A DNA stretch of 64,000 nucleotides from Saccharina japonica (lineage: Eukaryota; Sar; Phaeophyceae; Laminariales; Laminariaceae), in the NCBI GenBank assembly GCA_008828725.1, contig MEHQ01004509.1, positions 62,001-126,000 of the forward strand. The letters run 5' to 3'. The translations under genes were made by a program, and so were the position numbers. Shown here piece after piece: positions 46,842-58,359 of the stretch. Positions within the stretch are counted from its first letter, which is position 1. Each line of letters opens with the position of its first letter. The notes under the pieces were generated by a model. It did not search any database, was not told the origin of the DNA, and saw only the letters and a program-made list of their open reading frames with translations.

Positions 46842-48385
46842 GGGCAATGGTCATTTGGGGGTATACCCCCTGGTTTTACGGCTATTTGGGGGTAGGGTCA
46901 AAATGCTCCCGCGGAACGCGCTCCCGCGGGCCCAAACAGGCCTCAAACACCATTCCGAAGCCCTGGCGAGATGCCCGACGCCCATGCCAAGCACGCACAC
47001 AACTTTTTGTTTTTTTTCAGGCACGTCCTTGGGCCTAACGGGACGACGGCGCACGAGGGAGCAAACGAAGTCCCCCCTTTGACCACATCTTGGGGGGGGA
47101 TAACCCCACGTACCTACTAAATTTATCTACTCCCCCCGATTGACCACTTGTTTCACCCCGTTCGACCGAAACCATACCCCCTTTTGACCATCTGCGACAN
47201 CCTCAAAAACGACTACAGCAGTACGTATCCACGTCACCGCCCAACAGCCCGAATAGACCACGGGGCGGAACACCCAGAACTTGCGAGTAGTCGGGATCGT
47301 TTGCCTCCCAAGAAATAAATCTCGGCCCAACTATACAAATCAAATCTTTATAGACGATATGAAGATATCGGCTCTTCTGAGAAAACATGACGATGATGGG
47401 GGAATCAGAACACATACGCGTATGCTCGGCATATGGGTCGTGAGTTGCTGGGTGCTTGGTGCTTCGTTGCTGGGTGCTGTGGGTCATGGATGCTCGGTGT
47501 TGGGTTGTTGGACAGGAGGGGTCTTTGGGACACGAGCAACATATCAGGCGCAACGAACGGTCGTTAGTCTTCTTGAGATGTGCTTTCCTCCTGTCCCCAA
47601 CGTATCCATCCCCGACGGCAGGCTGGTGTGTTTGTGTATATATCACCAGGATCACACCCAGCAACCAAGCACCAAGCACCCAGCACCCAGCAACCCACGA
47701 CCCATACGCCGAGTATACACGTATGTGTTCTGATTCCCCCATCACCGTAGCAACCGAGCACCAAGCACCAAGCACCCAGCAACTCACGACCCATACGCCG
47801 AGTATACACGTACGTGTTCTGATTCCCCCATCACCGTCATGTTTTCTCAGAAGAGCCCATATCTTTATATCGTCTATAAAGATTTGATTTGTTTAGTTGG
47901 GCCGAGATTTATTTCTTGGGAGGCAAACGATCCCGACTACTCGCAAGTTCTGGATGTTCCGCCCCGTGGTCTATTCGGGCTGTTGGGCGGTGACGTGCAT
48001 ACGTACTGCTGTAGTCGTTTTTGAGGCTGTCGCAGATGGTCAAAAGGGGGTATGGTTTCGGTCGAACGGGGTGAAAAAAGTGGTCAATCGGGGGGAGTAG
48101 ATAAATTTAGTAGGTACGTGGGGTTATCCCCCCCCAAGATGTGGTCAAAGGGGGGACTTCGTTTGCTCCCTCGTGCGCCGTCGTCCCGTTAGGCCCAAGG
48201 ACGTGCCTGAAAAAAACAAAAAGTTGTGTGCGTGCTTGGCATGGGCTTCGGGCATCTCGCCAGGGCTTCGGAATGGTGTTTGAGGCCTGTTTGGGCCCGC
48301 GGGAGCGCGTTCCGCGGGCGCATTTTGACCCTACCCCCAAATGGCCGTAAAACCAGGGGGTATACCCCCAAATGACCATTGGCCC
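46842..48385. mobile_element. Foldback element FB5, 1.54-kb palindrome
   Basis: Arms of about 540 bp (46842-47395 and 47840-48385) are almost perfect reverse complements, starting GGGCAATGGTCATTTGGGGG on the left and mirrored on the right. The 4-mer TAAA flanks both ends (46838-46841, 48386-48389). The 450-bp centre contains further inverted words (GGGTGCTTGGTGCTTCG and its complement) present in two right-side copies. No transposase. One ambiguous base lies at 47200. Confidence 0.85.
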
Positions 48386-48624
48386 TAAAAAAAGAAAAAA
48401 ATACCCGAAATACGTACGTAGGTATACGTGAAACTACGAGGAACAATATTACATAGAAAATGCAAAGAAAAATACTTGAAAAAGTTGGAGTATAAAAAAC
48501 AAACAAGTGGTGGGAGTGGTTGTTGTGAAGTGGTATATACAGCAGCAGCAGCAGCAGTGCAAACATTAAACACTCGTATAATATAATTTCCTCAGTTTTA
48601 TAAATGTACTAGGGAATAAGTGGC

Positions 48625-49183
48625 CCTCCCGCCCCCACGGCGGTAGGGCCAGATTGAAGCAAGTAGTAATGGAGATGATAGAGGGTCGAAATAAATATAA
48701 TAGGAATAATTAGGAAACAAATTGACGGCGAAGGTTAATAGGAGTACAAATAATGAAGAAAATAGAAACGATGGGGACATGAACACAACCAAAGATACAA
48801 GAGCTGCCAAACAGTTAGACTTTGCGCATAGGTTTCCTTTGTTTCCGTGGTTTTCTGCTTTCGGGAATGTTATGAGTGGTCAAGGCTGAAGCTCATGCTG
48901 CACATTGTCGGATGGCAAATATGATGATAAGAATGATAAGATATAATACGCTGAAGAAGACAGGAGAAGACAAGAAACAAGTCTAACTGTTTGGCAGCTC
49001 TTGTATCTTTGGTTGTGTATATATCCCCATCGTTTCTATTTTCTTCACCATTATTTGTACTCCTATTAAGAACCTTCGCCGTCAATTTGTTTCCTATTTA
49101 TTCCTATTATATTTATTTCGACCCACTATCATCTCCATGACTACTTGCTTCAATCTGGCCCTACCGCCGTGGGGGCGGGAGGA
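48625..49183. mobile_element. Foldback element FB6, copy 1
   Basis: Ends CCTCCCGCCCCCACGGCGG and its complement, with arms of about 200 bp (48625-48824 and 48986-49183). The loop holds TTTCTGCTTTCGGGAATG, shared with copy 2 at 63368-63977. No coding capacity. Confidence 0.85.
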
Positions 49184-49790
49184 ACACAAGACTGTCAACG
49201 TGATAACTCCGGAATTAAAGAAGAGTAAACAACGTCGACAGCTCTAGCACAAAGCGTGTAGGGGCAAGCCTATCCTCGGTTGTCAATATTACAATGTCGG
49301 CGGATTTCCGAACTCTAGACATAGGCCAACATACGAGTATAAGCATCCGAGCATGAGCACATCCCTGCGTAAATATGAACGATCTTGCTCAACGAATGAA
49401 TGTGGCCTTGGCTAGGGTGAACAGTCACCGTCGCCAGTGTACGAGAGAGTGCTGTGTGCTGTCTTACGTACTCATATATCACTCGTATACCTGCACATAC
49501 ATACTCGTACGAAGTGCTTCTTGGAGCCGGGTCGTGAATACCAAACAGCAACACATATACTACAGTAGCTGTACGTCAACTCAACACTACTATGATACAC
49601 CATCATCAGCACTTATACGAGTACCATCACCAGTGTGTGGTACGAGAGGAGAGTGTCTTATGAACTCGTACACTCGTACATATGATATATACCTGCACAT
49701 ACATACATCTTGTCGGAAGCGCCGGGTAACATCTTGTCGGAGATCACCGTAAGGATCTCCCATGCAAGTATCACCAATTCACCCTGTCAT
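49184..49790. other. Anonymous spacer; first 23 bases shared with copy 2 flank
   Basis: AACACAAGACTGTCAACGTG directly right of FB6 is also found right of its second copy at the window's end, so the repeat unit may extend beyond the palindrome. Otherwise nothing is recognised. Confidence 0.45.
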
Positions 49791-51885
49791 AAACGGTCTG
49801 GAGGTGTGGACGAGAGCAATCGTTTGCCGTATTCTATTTGTATATCGCACGATTTGTCAAACAGTAGTAACCAGGGGAAAACGATCTTCAATATACATTG
49901 CTTCCCTCATATCTCTCTCGAAAGCTGTTTTCTTATTGCGAAAAAAAAAGGCCGGTGGCCTATGGTCATAGTTTCCCAAATCAGTGCTCAGAATTTGGAT
50001 GTGAAAAGTATTACACCCAGTGAAACAACGGGCTTGTTTATACGTTTTTTGGTACAATACATATTAAACAAAACCGTGAGAAGCTGCGCGCAGTGTTGAG
50101 TTTCCTGACGGTGCCTCCAGATTTCCGAACACAGCTCAACACATCGTGAGAAAAATGCAGCTTGGTGCGGGGAATATATCGAAAATGTGTCCCAGATGGA
50201 CTACAAACATGCAGAACCCCGCAAATCATCTCGCATCAAAGTATGAATGCCTGTCCCCGTTTGGGGGGCTTGGAAAGCCGGCGCTCCTTCTGTACGCGGT
50301 AGCGAACCACTACTTTGTCGCGTGCACTCGCTTTCGGAGGAGCGCTCGGTACAGTCACTTCTTCGTCGGACGCTCCATCACCGCCATGGTCCGTCGACAG
50401 GCCAGGCTCAGCGGTGCCGGCACCCTCGGCCCTGCCATCGGCACCGGCACCGTCGATGGCGATGGGTTGATGCGCCACGAGTTGTGGAAGGGCTCTCTCT
50501 GTGCGTGGTGGTACTGCTTGGGGACGCCGAGAATTCCACACCCCGTCCCAAACAAGCCTTCCTACAAGCAAGGAAACCCAAAAAAAAAATAGTTGGATAG
50601 TTGGCACCGCCGCAACTAACTTAAAAAACTAGCCAGCTAATAACTAGCTGGCAACGCTCAGTCAGCCAACTCACAGCCCTAGTATTTGGGGTGTTTTTAT
50701 TCCTACGCGTATACCTGCCCATCATTGATGTCGGATTACCGCATTACCTCCTTACGGGGAGGCTGATTTGGCGGTAAGTAATAAGGATGGGCCACGGTAA
50801 TTACTGCAGGCCCAATGCCCCCTATATACAAAAGCCATATATTTCCCTAGGAAACCCCTTCATTGTCTGCTTCCTTGGGCAGCTCCTCCTGCCTTTCATG
50901 TTTTTATTTGTTTGCTGGCGCTGTGGCCCTGCGGTCTGCTGCGACCATACATTGCGATACTGGCATCTTGGATAGCGAAGAGATCCAAGCACGCTGGTCT
51001 GCGTCCGAGGTTCGATGGGTTTATCAGGCCGACTATCATGGGATCGGAATCCAGAACAGGATTTTTCAACACTTTCGCAGGCCTTTTCTCCCGGGGACGC
51101 TGAACAATATCCCCTACTATCTCAACGAGCCATTCATTGTTCAATTTTCGAGGGAAATTTAGTGGTATTGGCCGATTTTGCAGGCTCGAATTTTCAACGG
51201 ATGACCAACCCAAGCCAATTGGCCCTGTTTCTATTTTGTTTATCGAAGGAACAGCCTCAGGGTAAAAAATACGAAACAGGCGGCCTACAGTTAGTAGTTC
51301 GATTCCTTTTATCGAAACCGGGTGAAAAAACGAAGTAGAGCCAGTCGGCCATCCGTTGAAATTTCGAGCCTGCAATATCGGTCAATACCACTATTAATAG
51401 ATTCCTCTCCAAAATTGACCAATGGCTCGTTAAGGTTGTAGGGGACATGTTTCAGCGTCCCCTGAAGAAAAAACCTGCGAAGGTATTGAAAAACCCTGTT
51501 CTAGATTCCGATTCCAGAATAGCCGACCTCAACATCCCCGCTGGCCAAGTATATACTAATATTAATATTACGGAGGGCCATAGTTAATAGGACCAAACAT
51601 TGTTAGTAAAAATAGGGAAATATTTAGGTTTTTGTGTATACCGCAGGTCCCGTAATAGTACACATATTGGCATATTGGGTATATCACATCAAAACGAATG
51701 GAAAAAAAAAACGAAAAGAGAAAAACAAAAACGTTGTCCACATTCATGTATGAGCCTGTTGATCCTAGCGGGGATGTGTCTTAAACGTCCCCTGTTTTGG
51801 CCGCAATTACCCGTAAAAATCGCTTATGCCCGAAAATGGTGTAATTACTTTAAGCACGAGAATTTCCAGCCATAATCCGACATCA
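49791..51885. repeat. Large dispersed repeat, copy 2
   Basis: Collinear with 6000-9014 but lacking the 931-bp element and an 80-bp segment. It contains the right end of the candidate hAT-like element (to about 50682) followed by GTATTTGG, then FB1 copy 2 (50726-51885). It carries TATTAATA at 51392-51399 where copy 1 has no insertion. Confidence 0.85.
50726..51885. mobile_element. Foldback element FB1, copy 2
   Basis: Shows the inverted ends TGATGTCGGATTAC (50726) and a close variant of its complement (to 51885). The outer arms pair better than in copy 1: the segment near 50783-50850 pairs with 51600-51655, which is missing in copy 1. The site of the 931-bp insertion is empty here (ATGTATGAGCC at about 51748). 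Confidence 0.65.
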
Positions 51886-52480
51886 CTGCTGCCCAGTACA
51901 CATTATGCATGATGCCCTACCAGTTTTCGTCGTTTCCGCCCTGCTTATGTACCACACTCACCATTGTACAAGGACTTTGCGCTGACCCATATCGCTTAAC
52001 CCGAAATGTTGATGGTGGATTGTGTTGGCGATAGTGGGACAACCAGCTCTCAGCGAGCAACCGGCCCACCCAGTAACTCTCTCACCTGCTCACTTAGTGC
52101 CGATTAATGTGTTTTGTTTTCGTGTACTTGGTCTTAGTGTATTGTTGTGGTTGACTATTTTTGTAGCACTTGTTGTGCTGTTGTTGTAGTCGATACCTTG
52201 GTGGGTGGTGTTGGTAATGGTGGGACGACAAGCACAGGAACCAACCGATCCACCCAGCACCTCGCTCACCCACAACGCACACCCCCACCTACCTATATCT
52301 GCCCATGAACCAAAAATGGTTAATGTGCTGACACGCATCGCTTAAAATACAAAACGATCCAAACAATGACAATTGCAGGAACACAGCAAAACAAGAAAAA
52401 CCGCCAACGCAGTAGCTTAATGCAGTTAGGAGTCTTAAAGATGTCTGTCAAGCTTTTCATTCCCACCGTTCTTGTATATA
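51886..52480 (-). repeat. Repeats S and Q, minus strand
   Basis: 51955-52100 and 52195-52335 resemble S units in reverse (GTTGTACAAGG-like and CACCCACCAAGG words). 52340-52480 is a full Q copy in reverse, ending CCCACCGTTCTTGTA. A SINE starts immediately after. Confidence 0.6.
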
Positions 52481-52798
52481 CGGTCGCCCCGGTGGTCTAA
52501 CTGGTAGCCACGAAGCCTTTTGGGCCGGATGTCGGGGGTTAGATTTTCCCGATGGAGGTTTTTATTCTCAAATGACACCGAGTGTCGAGAGCGCATATTA
52601 TAGCGTGGGTAAGCAAAATTCAACGAGAGTTGACGAGGGGAGAAAGTGCTGAAATATTCTCGCGATAAAAATGCAAAGCAAGAACCGTAGTGGGGGAGGA
52701 GGGAGAGGAGCCTACTTTGTGACCCCGGATCTGAGTTACGACTAGGGAAGGAGAAAGACGGAAGTGCGAAGATATTAAATGGGATGGACCAAAAGAAA
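52481..52798 (+). repeat. SINE copy with degenerate box B
   Basis: Starts CGGTCGCCCCGGTGGTCTAA. The box A-like region is clear, the box B position reads GGGGGTTAGATTTTCCC and is mutated. The body and the GATATTAAATGGGATGG tail match the other copies. Confidence 0.8.
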
Positions 52799-52814
52799 AG
52801 ATATACTTCGAAGT

Positions 52815-53816
52815 ATATATATATCTCTCGACTAGCGGAAAGCGCGCGAGCGTGAGTTATTAATACCAAAATTCGACGAAGATCAACGAGCGTTGGGAAG
52901 GCTGAACCCTCTGCGCGATAAAAATGAAGGCAATAACCGTAGTGGGGAAGGGGGAAAAGGAGCCTACTTTGTGACCCCGGATCTGAGATACGACTACGAG
53001 CTGGTTCCAGAGACAGCCAAATCTTTACCCCTTCGCAACTTTGCGCTTTGGTGTTTGAGAGTTGGAAAACGAAACTTGGCAGGGATGTGCGTCACAACAC
53101 GAAGACAAAACGTACGACTGGCCTTTTTTGTTTTTTTGTTTTTTTCGTTCTTTAGGTACACTTTTCCTTATTTTCTGATTTTTTCGGCAACTTCGACCGT
53201 TCCTCATGCACATGTATTTATTTATTTTTAAACAGGCCAGGCATACGTTGTTTCGTAATTTTGTTGCGCACAACCGTGTTAAATTTTCGTGTTACAACTC
53301 TCAAAAACCAAAGCGCAAAAACGATTCCCGTGAGGAGTAAATATTCCCCTAAGGTGCCAAAATTGCTCGATACATTGTTCTAGTACTTTGGGAGGCGTTT
53401 CTTATAACACCCCCTCACGGCTTGCAAATCAAAAAAAGTGTCACGAACGTCTTCCTCTTGTTGATGCGATCATGTCAATATGTCTAGTGTCGAATATGTC
53501 GACGTACTGACCGATATATGGCCTGATTTCAAAGTATCTTGATTTAACTATAGGAATATCATCCCTATGTGACATAGCGCCTCCCTAAGTAGTACGACAA
53601 TGTCCATATCTCGCGAACTACAACTCGCACTACAAAAATCGCTTCACCGATGTGTTCCCCTTGTTCATGCGGTCGTGTAGATATATTTAGTGTTGAAAAA
53701 AACAGTGTATTCCGTTTGTTATTTGCCGAAGGTGGAATTTTACGCCTTTCCGTGGAACCAGCTCGTAGGGAGGGAGAAATGTCGAAGTGCGAAGATACTA
53801 AATGGGATCGGAAAAA
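52815..53816 (+). repeat. SINE variant interrupted by a MITE
   Basis: 52815-52996 matches the SINE variant at 58440 (ACTAGCGGAAAGCGCG..., GATAAAAATGAAGGCA, GACCCCGGATCTGAG). The match stops at ACGACTA and resumes after the MITE at 53768 with GGGAGGGAGAAA and the AAATGGGAT tail to 53816. Removing the MITE and one TA restores the order ACGACTAGGGA seen in intact SINEs. Confidence 0.85.
52997..53765. mobile_element. 769-bp TA-flanked MITE, copy 2
   Basis: Ends CGAGCTGGTTCCA and its complement, flanked by TA (52995-52996, 53766-53767). Collinear with 18489-19249. It sits inside a SINE whose uninterrupted relatives provide the empty site, so both the boundaries and the TA duplication are proven within this window. 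Confidence 0.92.
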
Positions 53817-54154
53817 ACCAACGTTCGACCGGGCCGATACCGCCTCACGCGGTTGTCCTCACATACAGTATCCGTCAAGCGTGATATTTCATACCAGGTA
53901 TATAGGTACATCACAGATCACAGCTCACTGCAAGTTCTCCCGTTCCATGTGCTTCCATCATACTATCCATAGTGCCTGGCGAGCGCCACGGGCGGAGCTG
54001 TGGTCGTTCCGCTATTTTCGAAAATCGGCTACAATGCTGCACTGCTGTTTTGTCTGTTGTGAGCAATCATGAAAGACCAGGGAAGGCTGAATTATCATCT
54101 CCTCATCGCTGAACACAGCAAGCACCAGACTGTATACGGTAGGGTAGTGTTTAA
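53817..54154. other. Anonymous spacer
   Basis: No gene seen. It contains a TACCAGGTA word near 53893. Confidence 0.35.
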
Positions 54155-55215
54155 CTGGTCATGTGTGTGTGTTCTTCACATTACACCGTCCTTTCTATCC
54201 GTCGACATGCAGCACACCCAGTGACCGTGCTGATTCTTCATCCTAAAAAGGTACTCGTTCTGTGGTCACATAACTACGACACAGACGTAGCCGGTCGCCC
54301 CGGTAGAGTAGTGGTCAGCTTCAAAGACTACTATCATTGGTACCCAGGATCGAATCCCACCGTGGTGAGAGATTTTGTCTTTATTTGAAAAATAAAAAGG
54401 AACCTATTGCTGAGAGCGCCTTCGTGGCGTGGGTAGGCGGAATCCGACGCAAGTCGACGAGGAGGTAAGAAAGTGCTGAAATCTTCTCGCGATAAAAATG
54501 CAAGGCAAGAACCGTAGTGGGGGAGGAGGGAGAAGAGCCTACTTTGTGACCCCGGATCTGAGTTACGACTAGGAAGGAGAGAGAAAGGAAGGGCGAAGAT
54601 AATAAATGGGATGGAGAAAAAAAAAAAAAAAAGAGATACTACGCTGCAGTGCAGTAAACAGAGCAGACAATGCAATGACATATACGATAGACAGGCAAGA
54701 CCTACCCTGTTAGCAATCAGGTGCCTGAAAGAGAAAAATAGTAAAAACGAAGAGAAAAAGCGAAAAGGAACACATAAATAATAATAAAAAACATAATAAA
54801 GCAAACCAACGAACAGTTAAACGAAAAACATGACAAGAGAAAAAAAAGTTTCGTGCTTCTGGGCTCCTCCCAGAGGAGATGCGACAGGCAATAAAAACCA
54901 AATAAAGTGGAACTAAACGAAATTCAATGCAACGAAAAACAACGAAAATAGAGCAAAACTAAGAACGATAGGAAAGGACAGGCAACCAGAGCACACCAAA
55001 AGCACCTTTCAGGCAGCCGAGGCAGGTTTGTACCCGTAGTACAGATAGATTCTATCAGCTATTTAATAGTCGGTGTGGTACCTTGCTACCCTGCCTGCCG
55101 TCTCCTTCCTGCTTTCGTCCGCCGCGGTTTCCCTACTAACGCCCCCCCCCCCCCCCGTCTCCATTCCCTTGGGCGCCACCCATTATACGGATGCGTGGCG
55201 CTTCCTCCTCAGTTC
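54155..55215 (-). repeat. AC-tailed repeat R, long minus copy with nested SINE
   Basis: 54155-54290 and 54636-55215, read on the minus strand, match 58738-59462 in order: a head with GGTGGCGCCCAAGGGAATGG, a middle with ACAGGCAACCAGAGC on +, and the tail with the AC run at 54158. A SINE (54291-54633) interrupts it near the ACTACGACACAG word. Confidence 0.75.
54291..54633 (+). repeat. SINE copy, full length
   Basis: CCGGTCGCCCCGGTAGAGTA starts the head. Box A-like TAGAGTAGTGGTC and box B-like GGATCGAATCC are spaced as in a tRNA gene. The body contains CTCGCGATAAAAATGCAAGG and the end AATAAATGGGATGG plus a poly-A run. No internal protein coding. Confidence 0.88.
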
Positions 55216-55690
55216 CGTTTCATTTTCGTGCCACACACTATCACCCTTTGTCCACTGCACCACACTGCTGTGAGGGTATTTCCTGCTGAGCTATCGGGGT
55301 AAACGATCGATCGATTACCCAGCCCAGGGCAATCCTTATAACACTCTACCCCCCTCTGAACGGCGAGAAATTTGGGACGTCGGTACCGTATACCTGGTAC
55401 GGCCGTACGTTGACCTACCCGCTTCGTTTCAGTACCTGGGGAAACAGGGAGACGCCTTTTTTGAGGACGCACGCGCAAGCGTTTCTGAAAAAAGAAACGT
55501 TCGAAGTGAGATTCGAACCCGTCTCCTGCCGACGACGCCAAATGTGGGGGTATTACCTGCTGAGCTATCGGGGTAAAATATCGATCGATTACCCAGCCCA
55601 GGGCAATCCTTATAACAACACGAAGAAAGTCAAGGAAAGAGAGGAGATACCAAAAAAAGTAGTATTACCAGTTATATAATACGTACGTAG
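55216..55690. repeat. Short direct repeat with tRNA-like segment
   Basis: About 73 bp around CCTGCTGAGCTATCGGGGTA and TCGATTACCCAGCCCAGGG occurs at 55271-55343 and 55545-55617. Read on the minus strand, 55504-55576 has a box A-like TAGCTCAGCAGGT and a box B-like GGTTCGAATCTC. The acceptor ends do not pair, so I take it as a tRNA-derived fragment and not a functional tRNA. Confidence 0.5.
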
Positions 55691-56060
55691 CTAAGCAATC
55701 AAATAAAACACCTGGGAAAATACGGAAGGACAGCACAATAAAGGCAAAAAGCGACCACGGCATGATAAATACACGCGTACGTAAAAATAAATAAATAAAA
55801 AATAATGCGAAGGACTGCTGTAGCATCGCTGTCGTGCCTCCCTGGAGAATCTGCCACAGGCAATACACCGAAAAACACAAAACAAAAAGACCACCAGAGA
55901 TAACCAAGGAAACGTGCGGAGCTCGCCATCGACCAAGCCCGGTAATAAAATATGAATATTTAATAGTAGTTCTTCCTTATGACGGGGATAAGAACGAGAG
56001 TAAAAAAACGATGAAACTAAAAACGGAACGAAAGACACAACAGAGCCAGCCGCGTTCGAA
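55690..56060 (-). repeat. Diverged relative of repeat R
   Basis: TCGTGCCTCCCTGGAGA...ACAGGCAATA near 55832-55865 follows the same order as 54851-54885 in the long R copy, and the A-rich surroundings are alike. It gives T-rich hydrophobic frames on the minus strand (110-115 codons) that I do not regard as genes. Confidence 0.4.
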
Positions 56061-56356
56061 GTAGCTAAAAAAACAAAAACGGAAGTGCGCGGTACGGGTA
56101 GTCTAGACGGAACTTACTCTTAATAGTCGGGCTGTGCAGAGTGCAGAGCGTTATATAGTTAGCCCGTAGTTTTATCCGTAGGGCTATATGATGCGATGAA
56201 GGTTATGTTTTAGCTGTAAGTAACTGGTACGTATATTCAAAACACCAATGTGTAACATATAATATGTGTGGTCGTATATCGCACTGCCAGCTGAGCACTT
56301 TTTTTCCCTATTTTTTCAGTACTGCTTGCAATCTTGCATTGCATGATATCTATGAT

Positions 56357-56834
56357 ATATATGCGTAAGACCAAACGTTATCGTACCACTTTGTGGCTCT
56401 TTTTTCTTCCCGACTTTTATTTCGGCAAACAAAGATAAAGGCTGTGCAGCAGCAGTGCCTATGGCCAAAGCAACATAATACTCGTATGTATTCAAAATAT
56501 GGTACGTATCGTTTTCGTATACGTACTCGGTGTACGTCATACGTACATATTATACGTATCGTTCTCGTATATAGTGCAAGGCATGTATTATCGTATATAT
56601 TTGCGGAACAATAAAAGAGCCAACCAAGATAATGGCGTATTGTGCCTGGCATCATCTCAGGGGTCAGATGATGACGAGACACCCCTTTTTGTTGGATTTT
56701 TCAATCTTGGGGAACATAGTGGCCAACTTTATGCTCCATACGAGGGGTACACCCATTTTCTTTGGCACTATGTTGCTGATAAGATTATGAACGAGCCACA
56801 AAGTGGTACCATAACCTTTGGTCTAAGTATGATC
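56357..56834. mobile_element. Foldback element FB8 with short arms
   Basis: GTACCACTTTGTGGCTC and the upstream GACCAAACGTTAT (56370-56402) are mirrored at 56793-56834 with a few differences, giving inverted ends of about 45 bp around a 390-bp centre. No coding motif. Confidence 0.55.
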
Positions 56835-56932
56835 AAATGCAAGCGTTTCGGAGGTTGCCCGGTCAAGCCGGTCCAACCGCCGCTTATTGGGTAAAAGCCA
56901 TTGTAACGTTTTGGCGGCTAGACTAACCCTAA

Positions 56933-56947
56933 CCCTAACCCTAACCC
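56933..56947. repeat. Short interstitial telomere-like repeat
   Basis: About four CTAACC units (TTAGGG on the other strand) lie in a row from about 56923 to 56947, followed by a variant CAAACC. It is far from any window end and too short to be a telomere. Confidence 0.8.
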
Positions 56948-57057
56948 AAACCAAATGTTCGTCCGTGCCCCAAAAACTAGTACGTATATATATATATTAT
57001 ATACATATATATTTTTCGAGCTGTGTTTTTATTTGGCAGCCTGCATGCTGCAAATGG

Positions 57058-57399
57058 CCGGTCGCCCCGGTGGGTGGTCTAACTGGTAGCCACGAAGCCT
57101 GCAGGGCCGGGTGTCGAGGGTTCGATTCTCCCCATGGAGGTTTTTATTCTCAAAAAGACACCGACTGTCGAGAGCGCATATTATAGCGTGGGTAAGCAAA
57201 ATCCGACGAAAGTTGACGAGGGAAGAAAGTGCTGAAATCTTCTCGCGATAAAAACCAATGCAAGAACCGTAGTGGAGCGGGGGGGAGAGGAGCCTACTTT
57301 GTGACCCCGCATCTGAGTTACGACTATTAATAGGGAGGGAGAAAGACGGAAGTGCGAAGATAATATGAATGGGATGGAAAAAAAATAATAATAAAAAAA
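57058..57399 (+). repeat. SINE copy with TATTAATA insertion
   Basis: The head GGTCGCCCCGGTGGGTGG has box A-like GGTCTAACTGG and an intact box B GGGTTCGATTCTC. The body and tail are as in other copies, with ACGACTATTAATAGGGAGG where others read ACGACTAGGGAAGG. Confidence 0.85.
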
Positions 57400-58330
57400 T
57401 AGGTGCTGTCCTCACCGGGACGAATCGCTCCGTTTGTCAAACTATATCGTACGCAGTCACTCGCAGACAAGCGCCTGATGGTTTTCGGGTCCCCAATACA
57501 GAGTCACCGCTGGTAAATCGGTATTTATTATTCAAACGGTGCCCAGCTGTAATATACTTCGTATAATCGCTATTTCGGCCTATTGCGGCCATTCTCGCCG
57601 GCCGTCTGCGTTGTTGCCGCCGGAGCGTATCAATCAAATCCGGTTCATCGTCAGGTGCCGCCTCAACCACACAGACGGCTGTACGACATCAACGCCAGCG
57701 AATAACTGGTCTACGATCGAGGACACCAGCTGGTATTGCATCAGGCGAGTGCAAGCAGTCTCAGCATCGCTGACCGAGGCAACATGCACGCGTTGCTCCA
57801 ATTATTGAACCCTGTCACGCGTTACAGCTTCAACACATATATTTTCCGTACATCAGGTATACATGTATACATCACTGCCTTCTTGAGTTGTGTATCCACC
57901 TCTCTCTGAGGAAATCTGACCCTTTTGCAGTGTTTGGTACTACGTATGAGTGTCGTGAGTAAGGTCCTCGAGGTGCTCGTACAGTGAATATTTTACAGTG
58001 CTCGTAGCGTAACTACGTACATACCGGGTACGGTAGTGCGTTTAGGTCGAAGATGCGCTCGGAGAGTGTCTCAGGGCGGCAGGAAATTGACGACGGCGAC
58101 ACGGGGGCTACCGCGCCGGCGAAAGCAGATGCAATCCATATTCTATAGTTTTAGCGGACATTCGATTGCCGTGGTACGAGTATAAAAATGCAGCTAAGCT
58201 GCTGCAGTGCGAGTGTCGAACTCGAACTTCGCTATACAGCAACAGAGTAGTATTAATAGTACTGGTATTACGGAAACCATACAGCAGTAGTAAACAGGAC
58301 CAAATATTGTACGTAAGACATAGAAAACAT
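57400..58330. other. Anonymous stretch
   Basis: No gene recognised. 58250-58315 (TATTAATAGTACTGGTATTACGG and a following AGGACCAAA...ATTGT) resembles the 100-bp extra piece at 51553-51610 in the large repeat, hinting at one more small element. Confidence 0.35.
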
Positions 58331-58359
58331 ACATACCGGTAGATTTTTGTCTGTACTGT

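Noticed and set aside
57058..57140. tRNA gene suggested by intact box A and box B
   Set aside because: It is the head of a SINE with body and poly-A tail, and no acceptor stem closes.
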